From contig CAJUSG010000006.1 in NCBI GenBank assembly GCA_910589085.1, forward strand, positions 2,940 to 66,939: 64,000 bases of DNA. Direction: 5' to 3'. This document shows, one piece after another, positions 26,784 to 33,840 of this stretch; within the stretch, counting starts at the first letter, position 1, and every line of letters starts with the position of its first letter. Under the pieces are notes generated by a model. The model was not told the DNA's origin. It worked only from the letters and a program-made list of their open reading frames with translations, and searched no databases. This DNA comes from an uncultured Oscillospiraceae bacterium. GTDB lineage: Bacteria; Bacillota; Clostridia; Oscillospirales; Oscillospiraceae. The position numbers and the translations under genes are program-made.

Positions 26784-27173
26784 ATGAGCATTGCAGGATT
26801 TCCCACCAGCAGCGATATCTATCTGGAGGCCGACGGCGTCCGGGTGGCGGTGGTGCAGAGCTACACCGCCAAAACCACCAAGAGCAGCACGGCGGTGGAG
26901 GCCTTCGGCGAGGCGGAGCCGGTGGCCACCGCCCCCGGTCAGGCCGCCCATGTCATTGAGCTCACCCGGCTGTACGCCACGGACGAGGCCATCAGGGACA
27001 GCATCGACTTCTACAGCCTGTCCGGCTTTTCCCTGGTGATCTGCAAGCCGGACCGGAAAATCATCTACTCCGACTGCCAGTGGAGCTCCATTCAGGAGAG
27101 CGCCAGCATCGGCAGCATGGTGCTGGAAAAGGTCACCCTGGTGGCCTCCCGGCGGATTGAGACGGGGGTGTAG
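26784..27173 (+). CDS. Tail tube protein (XkdM type)
   Basis: A 129-residue tube protein following the sheath. ATG 26784 is chosen for the AAGGAGG site upstream; an in-frame ATG at 26757 would overlap that site. Family-like parts are SSDIYLEADGVRVAVVQSYT and KIIYSDCQWSSIQE. The 88-base gap before it holds a 7-bp hairpin (26733-26739 with 26750-26756). Confidence 0.85.
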   Translation: MSIAGFPTSSDIYLEADGVRVAVVQSYTAKTTKSSTAVEAFGEAEPVATAPGQAAHVIELTRLYATDEAIRDSIDFYSLSGFSLVICKPDRKIIYSDCQWSSIQESASIGSMVLEKVTLVASRRIETGV

Positions 27174-27176
27174 ACC

Positions 27177-27560
27177 TTGGCACTTTCTATTTTGGCCGGC
27201 CGGGACCGGCTCTCGCTGGATAACGGCTTCGACCTGCGGCTGCTGTCCGCCCTGGAGACCCTCCAGGCCCGCCGGGAGGGGATGGAGCTGGCCGGAGACG
27301 ACCGGGAGCTGGCCCTGTGCTCCAACGCCTGCCTGCTGGCCCGGGCGCTGGAGAGAAGCGAGGACCGGAAACCGGTCTTTTCCGACGGACAGGCGGTGCT
27401 GGCCGGACTGACCGCGGAGGAGATCGCCGCCCTGGCCGCCCGGTGGAGCCGGTTCAGCCGGGAGAACGACCCCGGGCTGGACCTCTCCGAGGAGGCGCTG
27501 GAGGAGGTAAAAAAAAACTCCGTGACAGCCCCGGCGAGCGGCTGCGCTGGCGGGTGCTGA
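27177..27560 (+). CDS. Tail assembly chaperone, zero-frame product (XkdN/gpG type)
   Basis: A 127-residue helical acidic protein between the tube and the next tail genes, the slot of phage tail assembly chaperones. It starts at TTG 27177, four bases after the tube stop, behind GGGGGTG. Near its end the codons GTA AAA AAA AAC contain a -1 slippery heptamer (27512-27518); ribosomes that do not slip stop 13 codons later. The pairing of a short and a frameshifted long form is the rule for these chaperones in tailed phages. Confidence 0.82.
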   Translation: MALSILAGRDRLSLDNGFDLRLLSALETLQARREGMELAGDDRELALCSNACLLARALERSEDRKPVFSDGQAVLAGLTAEEIAALAARWSRFSRENDPGLDLSEEALEEVKKNSVTAPASGCAGGC

Positions 27561-27808
27561 GGCAGTTCAAGGCCCTGCCCACCGAGGAGCGGGTCAGATC
27601 CATGTACGGGCGGGACTACCTCTGGTGCCTGGCCAACGGTATTCTGGACCGGGAGGAGGCCCTGGAGGGGCTGTGCCCCGCCTGCCGGTCCAGGGCGCTG
27701 GAGGAACGCTGCGCCCTATGCGGCCAGCCCGCGCCTCAGTGGGGGGCGGAAAATGCCGCGTTTGACCTGGGGCGCTTTATGCAGTTAAAGGAGGGGAGCG
27801 GGGCTTGA
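27177..27808 (+). CDS. Tail assembly chaperone, -1 frameshift product (gpGT type)
   Basis: If ribosomes slip back one base at A-AAA-AAC (27512-27518), translation continues to the TGA at 27806-27808, giving about 210 residues. The added region runs LRDSPGERLRWRVLRQFKAL and contains four cysteines in CPAC...CALCG, a zinc-ribbon-like arrangement. The second frame has no good ribosome binding site of its own, its codon use looks like real coding sequence, and the next gene starts on its stop codon (TTGA). These support programmed frameshifting. Confidence 0.78.
27512..27518 (+). other. Programmed -1 ribosomal frameshift site A AAA AAC
   Basis: Within a run of nine A's (27509-27517) followed by C, the zero-frame codons AAA AAC preceded by A form a canonical X-XXY-YYZ heptamer. 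A GC-rich stretch beginning about ten bases downstream may fold and stimulate slippage. Confidence 0.8.
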
Positions 27809-28452
27809 CCGACTATCTGGAGGCACTTCTGGAGCACACCGACATTCTGCTGGAGCAGGTGCGCCGGCTGGAGCGGAGCGGAGGACAGACCGGACCGGCC
27901 TCGCCGGCACAGCCCTCCCCTCCCCTGCGGCGGGAGCGGGACGCTCTTTCCTGGCAGACCACTGGAGCTCCAGAGCTCCCCTCCCTCGGGGAGTGGGCCG
28001 CTGCCAAGGGCGGGGACGCCCGTCAGAACCGGGCGCGGCGGGCCCACACCCTTCTGGCTGAGGAGGAAGATGCCGGGAGGGAGCCGGGCGAAATTCCGGT
28101 ATCTCCCCTGGCCATCTCCCCGGAACGGGAGGAAACTGTCCCGCCCCTGCTGAACCAGCTGAAGCGGCTGGAGCGGACCGGTGTTCTCCCCCTGGGGACG
28201 GCCTCTCCCGGACCGGAGGGCGGGGCCAGCCTCCGGCAGGAGAGGACTTGGAGCCCGCCCTTCTCCTCCACTTTCCCCTCCGGGGCGGGCTATCCCGACG
28301 CGGCCGGCAGCCCGGCGCCCGATCAGAGAGGCTCCCCCGGCCTCGGAGAGAGCGGGACCCCGCCCGACGGGGCGCTGGGCTGGGCGGAACAGGCCGACCG
28401 GGTCTTTCGCCGGGACAGCCGCCGGTATGACGGGGGCTTCTATCTCTACTAA
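27805..28452 (+). CDS. Pro/Arg-rich protein in the tape-measure position, function unknown
   Basis: A 215-residue protein starting at TTG 27805 (TTGA overlap with the preceding stop, AGGAGGGG upstream). It occupies the place where contractile phages carry the long tape measure gene, but it is short, rich in Pro, Arg, Glu and Gly, and mostly looks disordered. A helical motif occurs twice: LLEQVRRLERSG (15-26) and LLNQLKRLERTG (115-126). The C-terminus ends DSRRYDGGFYLY. I recognise no family. It might be a very short ruler, an adaptor or something unrelated to tail length. Confidence 0.7.
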   Translation: MTDYLEALLEHTDILLEQVRRLERSGGQTGPASPAQPSPPLRRERDALSWQTTGAPELPSLGEWAAAKGGDARQNRARRAHTLLAEEEDAGREPGEIPVSPLAISPEREETVPPLLNQLKRLERTGVLPLGTASPGPEGGASLRQERTWSPPFSSTFPSGAGYPDAAGSPAPDQRGSPGLGESGTPPDGALGWAEQADRVFRRDSRRYDGGFYLY

Positions 28453-28466
28453 GGAGGAACACACAG

Positions 28467-29063
28467 ATGATGTTATCACCTATGCGCTATAAGAGCTACA
28501 CCTGGCCCCACAACCCCCGGGTGTACTCCATCGACTACCGGAGAACTATGGCGGTACACAAAGCCCCCTTCGGCCGCTGCCAGCTCCAGGACCTGGGGGA
28601 GGCCCACCGGGTGATGGAGGGCGAGGGGGAGTTTGTGGGCCAGGGGGCCTACAGCGAGTTTCAGCGGCTGGCCTGCGTGTTCTATGAGCGGGGGCCGGGA
28701 CTGCTGGTCCATCCCCTGTGGCAGGCGGCCAACACCTATTTTGTCTCTCTGCGGCTGGAACAGGCCCCGCGGCCCGACTACCTGCGCTACTCCTTCTCCT
28801 TCTGGGAGGAGAACGGCGCCTCCGGCGCTCTGGCGACCCGGAGTGTGGAGGCCGTCCGGCGGGAGAGCCTCCCGGAGAGCGTCCTTGCGGAGGCCCCCCC
28901 AAAGCCAGCCGCCCAGGCCAGCTATCACCGGGTGGTGAAGGGGGACACCCTGTGGACCCTGTCCCGACGGTATGGATTGTCCCTGACCGCGCTGGTGGCC
29001 CTGAATCCGCAGATCAAAAACCCCAACCTGATTCGGGTGGGCGAGGAGGTGCGGGTGGGTTGA
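28467..29063 (+). CDS. LysM-domain baseplate/tail protein (XkdP type)
   Basis: A 198-residue protein. The N-terminal two thirds (YKSYTWPHNPRVYSIDYRRT and FERGPG-like region FYERGPGLLVHPLWQAA) form a tail-associated domain; the last 45 residues are a LysM domain (YHRVVKGDTLWTLSRRYGLS ... NPNLIRVGEEVRV), which binds peptidoglycan in other proteins. In PBSX-like elements this gene follows the tape measure and belongs to the hub/baseplate. AAGGAGG precedes the ATG. The stop overlaps the next start. Confidence 0.85.
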   Translation: MMLSPMRYKSYTWPHNPRVYSIDYRRTMAVHKAPFGRCQLQDLGEAHRVMEGEGEFVGQGAYSEFQRLACVFYERGPGLLVHPLWQAANTYFVSLRLEQAPRPDYLRYSFSFWEENGASGALATRSVEAVRRESLPESVLAEAPPKPAAQASYHRVVKGDTLWTLSRRYGLSLTALVALNPQIKNPNLIRVGEEVRVG

Positions 29064-30010
29064 CAGCCTATGTGACCGACTCCGCCGGCGGGCGATGGGC
29101 CCTCCCCTCCCCCACCGCCTGGCGGATGGAGTACACCGCCGGGGTGCCCTGCGACAGCTTCTGGCTGCGCTGTCCCTGGGATCAAAACAACCCCACCCTG
29201 CCCGGCAGCTGGGTGAGGTTCGCCGCGGACCACGAGGGCCAGCGGGTGTTTACCGGGGTGGTGGATGAGTGTGAGGTGTCCCTCTCCGCCGCTGGCCGGC
29301 TGCTGGAGGTGTCCGGCCGGGGAATGGCCGCCCTGCTGCTGGACAACGAGGCCCTGGGCCAGGACTACCAGTCCGCCACCCAGGCGGACATCCTGCAAAA
29401 CCACGCCGCCCCCTACGGCATCGAGGCCGCCCCGGGTGCCAGCCTTCCGCCGGTATCCCGGCTGTCGGTGCCCACGGGGAGCAGCGAGTGGTCCGTGATC
29501 TATGAGTTCGCCCGGTACTACGGCGGGGTGGCTCCCCGGTTCGACCGGGAGGGCCGGCTGGTGCTCACCGGCTGGAACGACAGCCGGGAGCGGGTGGTGG
29601 ACGACAGCGCCCCCCTGATCTCCCTGGCGCGCCGGGACCGGCGGTACGGGGCGCTGTCTCAGGTGCTGGTGCGGGACCGGTGGAGCGGCCGGGTGGAGAC
29701 GGTGAGCAATGCCCCGTTCCAGGCCGCCGGAGGCATGGCCCGCCGGGTGGTCACCATGCCCGCCCGCAGCAGCTACAAGGCTATGCGGTACTCCGGACAG
29801 TTTCAGCTGGATAAGTCGGCCGCCGGGCTGGAGAGGGTGGAAGTGACCCTGGGGGAGGCCTTCTGCGCCTGGCCCGGAGACCTGGTTACCCTGCAGCGCA
29901 GCGGCTGGGACTGGAATGGCCGGTATCGGGCGGCGGAGGTGACCGTGGGCATGGACGCCGGGGGCTGCTGGAGCAGGCTCGAGCTGGCTCCGCCGGACTT
30001 TGTGGTCTGA
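29060..30010 (+). CDS. Baseplate hub protein (XkdQ / late control D type)
   Basis: A 316-residue hub-like protein. It starts most plausibly at TTG 29060, overlapping the LysM gene's TGA, with GGAGGT 10 bases upstream; GTG 29072 is the alternative. Hub-like parts include SFWLRCPWDQNNPTLPGSWV, ADILQNHAAPYGIE and the C-terminal WPGDLVTLQRSG. In contractile systems this protein joins tube and spike. Confidence 0.78.
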   Translation: MTAYVTDSAGGRWALPSPTAWRMEYTAGVPCDSFWLRCPWDQNNPTLPGSWVRFAADHEGQRVFTGVVDECEVSLSAAGRLLEVSGRGMAALLLDNEALGQDYQSATQADILQNHAAPYGIEAAPGASLPPVSRLSVPTGSSEWSVIYEFARYYGGVAPRFDREGRLVLTGWNDSRERVVDDSAPLISLARRDRRYGALSQVLVRDRWSGRVETVSNAPFQAAGGMARRVVTMPARSSYKAMRYSGQFQLDKSAAGLERVEVTLGEAFCAWPGDLVTLQRSGWDWNGRYRAAEVTVGMDAGGCWSRLELAPPDFVV

Positions 30011-30016
30011 AAAGGA

Positions 30017-30037
30017 GGGCCGCCGTAGGCGGCCCCT
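30017..30037. repeat. Short palindrome between hub and spike genes
   Basis: GGGCCGCC-GTA-GGCGGCCC (8-bp stem, 30017-30035) followed by CTGCAAAATTTTT. It looks like a trimmed relative of the intergenic repeat family or a weak attenuator within the operon. Confidence 0.5.
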
Positions 30038-30062
30038 GCAAAATTTTTGTGAGGTGAGCGTT

Positions 30063-30548
30063 ATGTGGACATCGGAGCGGAACCGAAACCTGCCCCTGCG
30101 GGAGGCGGCGGCGGAGCTGGGAAGCGTCACGCTGGGGGGAGACCCCGCCGGCGTCAGCCTGGGGGGCGAGCGGCGGTGGCTGACTGTATACGGCCCCGGG
30201 GGCTACCGCTGGCGGCCCTCGGCGGGAAGCAAGGTGCTGGTGCTGAAGGCCGGCGCCGAGGGGGAGTCCCCCTGTATACTGGGCACCGCCCAGGAGGGCG
30301 GGGAGCTGAAATCCGGAGAGGTGGAGCTGTCGGGCGGGGTGTGCTCCGCCCTGCTGGGCCAGGAGGGGCTGCGGCTGACGGGTGGAGAGAGCGCCGCCCT
30401 GCTGGGACCCGAGGGCGTGAAGCTGACCGGCGGAGCCGGCGGCCTGGAGCTGAAGGGCGGACGGGCGGAGCTGAACGGCGACCTCTACCTCAACGGCCGC
30501 CCCCTGTATGATGTGGTGCGGGATATTTTGATTGATCTGCTGGGATAG
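30063..30548 (+). CDS. Baseplate spike-like protein (XkdR position)
   Basis: A 161-residue protein with an OB-like N-terminal part (WLTVYGPGGYRWRPSAGSKV, VLGT-like CILGTAQEG) and a repeated beta strand pattern at the C-terminus (LTGGESAALLGPEGVKLTGG), as in short baseplate spike proteins with a beta-helix tip. ATG 30063 has GAGGTGAG upstream. Identified from pattern and gene order. Confidence 0.65.
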   Translation: MWTSERNRNLPLREAAAELGSVTLGGDPAGVSLGGERRWLTVYGPGGYRWRPSAGSKVLVLKAGAEGESPCILGTAQEGGELKSGEVELSGGVCSALLGQEGLRLTGGESAALLGPEGVKLTGGAGGLELKGGRAELNGDLYLNGRPLYDVVRDILIDLLG

Positions 30549-30559
30549 GGGGAATCGGT

Positions 30560-30907
30560 ATGGAGTGGAAGCTGATGGACGGGGACTACGTTCCCGACGG
30601 AATGGGGGGCCTCACCGCCCTGTCCGGCGGAGAGGAGGTGCTGGCACGGGTGCTGTACCGGCTTACCGCCCGGCGGGGGGCCCTCCCCTTCCTGCCCAAT
30701 CTGGGCAGCCGGCTGTATCAGCTGGGCCGTGAGAAGCCCGCCGCCCGGCAGGCGCTGGCGGCCCAATATGTGGCCGAGGCCCTGGGGGAGGAGCCCGAGC
30801 TGACGGTGCGGGCCGTGGAGCTGGTCCAGACCGGGGAGACAGGGCTGCTCACGGTCCAGCTGGACTGGCAGGGCCAGGAGCTCACCGCGCAGCTATCGGT
30901 GCGGTAG
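30560..30907 (+). CDS. Baseplate wedge protein, gp25-like (XkdS position)
   Basis: A 115-residue protein in the gpW/gp25 slot between spike and baseplate J genes, with the pattern LSGGEEVLARVLYRLTARRG followed by LPNLGSRLYQL typical of gp25-like wedge proteins that start sheath assembly. Confidence 0.7.
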   Translation: MEWKLMDGDYVPDGMGGLTALSGGEEVLARVLYRLTARRGALPFLPNLGSRLYQLGREKPAARQALAAQYVAEALGEEPELTVRAVELVQTGETGLLTVQLDWQGQELTAQLSVR

Positions 30908-30947
30908 GGGCTCCTTTACAACAAAGCTGATATATGGGAGACAACAG

Positions 30948-32003
30948 ATGAAAACCATTGACGAAATTTATCAGGAGATGCTCGCCTGCTTTGGCGCGCG
31001 GACGGGGCTGGAGCCCCGGGAGGGCTGCGACCTGTCCGCCCGGCTGTACGCCCTGGCGGCCCAGGTCTATTCCCTGTACATCCAGGCCGACTGGGTGGCC
31101 CGGCAGGCCTTTCCCCAGACGGCCGAGGGGCTGTATCTGGACTACCACGCCCAGCTGCGCGGGCTGGAGCGCAAGTCGGCGGTGGCCGCAGAGGGACAGG
31201 TGGTCTTTACCGCCCTGGACGCCGCCCCCCTCCCCAGGGAGATTCCCCGGGGGACGGTCTGCATGACGGCCGGGCTGGTGCGGTTCGAGACGGTAAGCGA
31301 CGCCGTGCTGGAGGCGGGCGCCCTCCAGGTGCAGGTCCCTGTCCGGGCCCTGGAGGCCGGAGCGGCGGGCAATGTGTCCGCCGGGACCATCCTCTCCATG
31401 GCGGTGGCCCCTATGGGCATCTCCGCCTGCAAAAACCCGGAGGCCTGCGCCGGCGGTGCGGACGGCGAGACGGACGACGCCCTTCGGGCCCGGGTGCTGG
31501 ACACCTACAAGCGCCTGCCCAACGGGGCCAATACCGCCTTTTACCAGCAGGGTGCCCTGTCCTTTGACCAGGTGGCCGCCGCCGCGGTCATCCCCCGGCC
31601 CCGGGGGGTGGGTTCGGTGGACGTGGTGCCCGCCACCCTGGCGGGTCTGCCCGGCCAGGAGCTGCTGGAGGAGCTGCAGGCCTATTTTGACGCCCGGCGC
31701 GAGATTGCCGTGGACCTGCGGGTCCGGGCTCCGGAGACGGTGACGGTGGACATCGCCGTCCAGGTGGCCCACGGGGAGGGCCGGGACAAGGCCCAGGTGC
31801 TCGCCCAGGTGGAGCAGAGCCTGCGGGAGTGGTTCACCGGCCGCCTGCTGGGTCAGGATATCCTCCGGGCCAAGCTGGGCGAGCTCATTTATCACTGCGA
31901 CGGGGTGGTCAACTACGCCATCACCGCCCCGGCGGCCGACTTGCCCGTCAACGACGACACGCTGCCCGTCCTGGGCACGCTGACCGTGGAGGAGAAGCCA
32001 TGA
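30948..32003 (+). CDS. Baseplate J-like protein (XkdT type)
   Basis: A 351-residue baseplate wedge protein. Family features are the N-terminal helices (DLSARLYALAAQVYSLYIQA, GLYLDYHAQLRGLERK), the central beta domain with GNVSAGTI, and DGETDDALRARVLDTYKRLP NGAN-like segment typical of baseplate J proteins. The stop overlaps the next start (ATGA at 32000-32003). Confidence 0.88.
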   Translation: MKTIDEIYQEMLACFGARTGLEPREGCDLSARLYALAAQVYSLYIQADWVARQAFPQTAEGLYLDYHAQLRGLERKSAVAAEGQVVFTALDAAPLPREIPRGTVCMTAGLVRFETVSDAVLEAGALQVQVPVRALEAGAAGNVSAGTILSMAVAPMGISACKNPEACAGGADGETDDALRARVLDTYKRLPNGANTAFYQQGALSFDQVAAAAVIPRPRGVGSVDVVPATLAGLPGQELLEELQAYFDARREIAVDLRVRAPETVTVDIAVQVAHGEGRDKAQVLAQVEQSLREWFTGRLLGQDILRAKLGELIYHCDGVVNYAITAPAADLPVNDDTLPVLGTLTVEEKP

Positions 32004-32569
32004 GCCACGCCCGGTATCTGCGGGAGCTGCTGCGCCCTCTGGGCGTATATGATCTGTCGGCCCCCTTCAACGGCAGCGAGCTGGACGCCCAGGGCGCGGC
32101 CCTCGACGGGGTCATGGACCGGGCCGAGGAGGTGCAGCGGGAGGTCTCGCTGGTCACGGCGGAGACCTGGGGGCTGGAGAATACCGCCCGGCTCTTTGTC
32201 CGCCGCCCGGTGGCCTCCGACCCCAGAAAGCTGGCCTCCGCCCTGGCCGCCCTGCTGCGCATCGGCGGGGACAGCTTCACCCTGGACGCCATCAACGACA
32301 CCATCACGGGCTGCGGCATCCCCGCTGTGGTGAAGGAGCTGGGGACGGGACAGGTGTCCGTCTCCTTTCCCGGCGTGGCCGGGGAGCCCCAGGGCTTTTC
32401 CGAGCTGAAAAAAATCATTGAGGACATTCTGCCCACCCACCTGGGGATTGAATACGATTTCTGGTTCTTGACCTGGGCGGAGCTGGAGGAGAATTTTCCC
32501 AGCTGGCAGTCCATCGAAACGCTGGAGCTGTCCTGGACCCAGCTGGAGACCTATGTGGAATATCTGTAA
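32000..32569 (+). CDS. Tail protein of the XkdU/YmfQ (DUF2313) type
   Basis: A 189-residue protein following baseplate J; it has the family's N-terminal YLRELLRPLGVYDL and a middle DAINDTITGCGIP. In phages it links the baseplate to fibres. Here it is the last gene of the operon: no tail fibre, holin or endolysin gene follows, only a strong terminator. Confidence 0.78.
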   Translation: MSHARYLRELLRPLGVYDLSAPFNGSELDAQGAALDGVMDRAEEVQREVSLVTAETWGLENTARLFVRRPVASDPRKLASALAALLRIGGDSFTLDAINDTITGCGIPAVVKELGTGQVSVSFPGVAGEPQGFSELKKIIEDILPTHLGIEYDFWFLTWAELEENFPSWQSIETLELSWTQLETYVEYL

Positions 32570-32573
32570 CGCC

Positions 32574-32608
32574 AAGCGCCCCGGCACATTCTCTGTGCCG
32601 GGGCGCTT
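32574..32608. terminator. Strong hairpin terminator between the phage operon and prfB
   Basis: A 15-bp perfect stem (32574-32588 with 32594-32608) and 5-nt loop follow the last phage gene by 4 bases and prfB's stop by 9, so it can serve both converging transcripts. Confidence 0.85.
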
Positions 32609-32617
32609 CTTTACCCG

Positions 32618-33739
32618 TTATTTCGTGGCCCAGTTTCCGGTGGCCTCGGCGGTGAGGTAGGCGTTGACAAAGCCGTCCAGGTCGCCGTCCATTACGCCGT
32701 TGATGTTGCTGGTCTCAAAGGCAGTGCGGTTGTCCTTCACCATCTGGTAGGGCATGAAGACGTAGGACCGGATCTGGCTGCCCCACTCGATCTTCAGCTG
32801 GACCCCCTTCAGATCGGAGATCTTCTCCGCCTTCTCCTGCATCTGCAGCTCCACCAGCTTGGCCCGGAGCATCTTCATACAGTTGTCCTTGTTCTGGAAC
32901 TGGGACCGCTCCTGCTGGCTGGCCACCACCACCCCGGTGGGCTTGTGGATGAGCCGGACGGCGGAGGAGGTCTTGTTCACGTGCTGGCCGCCGGCACCGG
33001 AGGCCCGGTAGACCTGCATCTCGATGTCCTCGGGGCGGATGTCGATCTCCACGTCCTCGGGCAGGTCGGGCATGACCTCCACCGAGGCGAAGGAGGTCTG
33101 CCGCCGGGCGTTGGCGTCGAAGGGGGACACCCGCACCAGCCGGTGGACGCCGTGCTCCCCCCGGAGGTAGCCGTAGGCGTTGGGGCCCTCAACCATGATG
33201 GTGGCCGACTTGATGCCCGCCTCGTCCCCCTCCTGATAGTCCATGATCTGGTAGGTGAAGCCGTGGCGCTCGGTCCAGCGGGTGTACATCCGGTAGAGCA
33301 TCTGGGCCCAGTCCTGGGCCTCGGTGCCGCCAGCCCCGGGATGGATGGTCAGAATGACGTTGGAGCGGTCATACTCCCCGGTGAGCAGGGTCTCCAGCCG
33401 GGCGGTCTCCATGTTGGCCTCCAGGGCGGAAAAGCCCTCCGCTAGCTCGGGGATGAGGCTCTCATCCTCAAACTCGTTGCCCATCTCGCACAGGGCCATC
33501 AGGTCGTCCCACTGGGACTGGCGCCTGTGCTGGCTGTCCACCTTGTCCTGGAGGTTCTTGATGCGCTGCTGCACCTTCTGGGCCTTGGCCAGGTTGTCCC
33601 AGAAGCCGTCGGCGGCCGACTCGGCCTGAAGCATGTCCAGCTCCCGCTCCGCCCCCTCCAGGTCCAGGGCCTGGGCCAGCTCTTTCAGCGCCGGGGCCAG
33701 ATTGTTCAGCTTTACCTTATATTCATCGAATTGGAGCAT
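32618..33739 (-). CDS. prfB: Peptide chain release factor 2
   Basis: Reads UGA/UAA stop codons and releases the peptide. The 373-residue protein has the RF2 SPF tripeptide (RVSPFDANARR, about 205) and the catalytic GGQ loop (ASGAGGQHVNKTSSAVR, about 250). Most bacterial prfB genes need an autoregulatory +1 frameshift at CUUUGAC near codon 25; here that place reads in frame (ALDLEG, CTG GAC CTG), so no recoding is required. Start ATG 33739 has only a weak GTGGGAA site. Confidence 0.95.
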   Translation of the reverse strand: MLQFDEYKVKLNNLAPALKELAQALDLEGAERELDMLQAESAADGFWDNLAKAQKVQQRIKNLQDKVDSQHRRQSQWDDLMALCEMGNEFEDESLIPELAEGFSALEANMETARLETLLTGEYDRSNVILTIHPGAGGTEAQDWAQMLYRMYTRWTERHGFTYQIMDYQEGDEAGIKSATIMVEGPNAYGYLRGEHGVHRLVRVSPFDANARRQTSFASVEVMPDLPEDVEIDIRPEDIEMQVYRASGAGGQHVNKTSSAVRLIHKPTGVVVASQQERSQFQNKDNCMKMLRAKLVELQMQEKAEKISDLKGVQLKIEWGSQIRSYVFMPYQMVKDNRTAFETSNINGVMDGDLDGFVNAYLTAEATGNWATK

Positions 33740-33770
33740 TTTGTTCCCACGCTTTCTTGTTAGTCAGCTT

Positions 33771-33799
33771 ATTATATATGACCGGAGAAAAAAAGTAAA
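33771..33799 (-). promoter_or_regulatory. Promoter of prfB
   Basis: On the minus strand TTTACT (33794-33799), 17-bp spacer, TATAAT (33771-33776), ending 32 bases before the ATG. Confidence 0.65.
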
Positions 33800-33810
33800 G
33801 GGGAAAAACC

Positions 33811-33834
33811 GGGACCCGGCCTGAGCCGGGTCCC
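33811..33834 (-). terminator. Terminator of pepD
   Basis: A 10-bp perfect stem (33811-33820 with 33825-33834), 4-nt loop, followed on the minus strand by GGTTTTTCCCC. It lies 6 bases past the pepD stop. Confidence 0.85.
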
Positions 33835-33840
33835 GCCGTG

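Noticed and set aside
19434..32569. Interpretation as a headless R-type tailocin
   Set aside because: Terminase, portal, protease and capsid-like genes are all present and intact, so a DNA-packaging or capsid-bearing particle is more likely.
19434..32569. Interpretation as a complete active prophage
   Set aside because: No integrase, repressor, replication, holin, endolysin or fibre gene lies within or beside it, and host genes with their own terminators border it on both sides.
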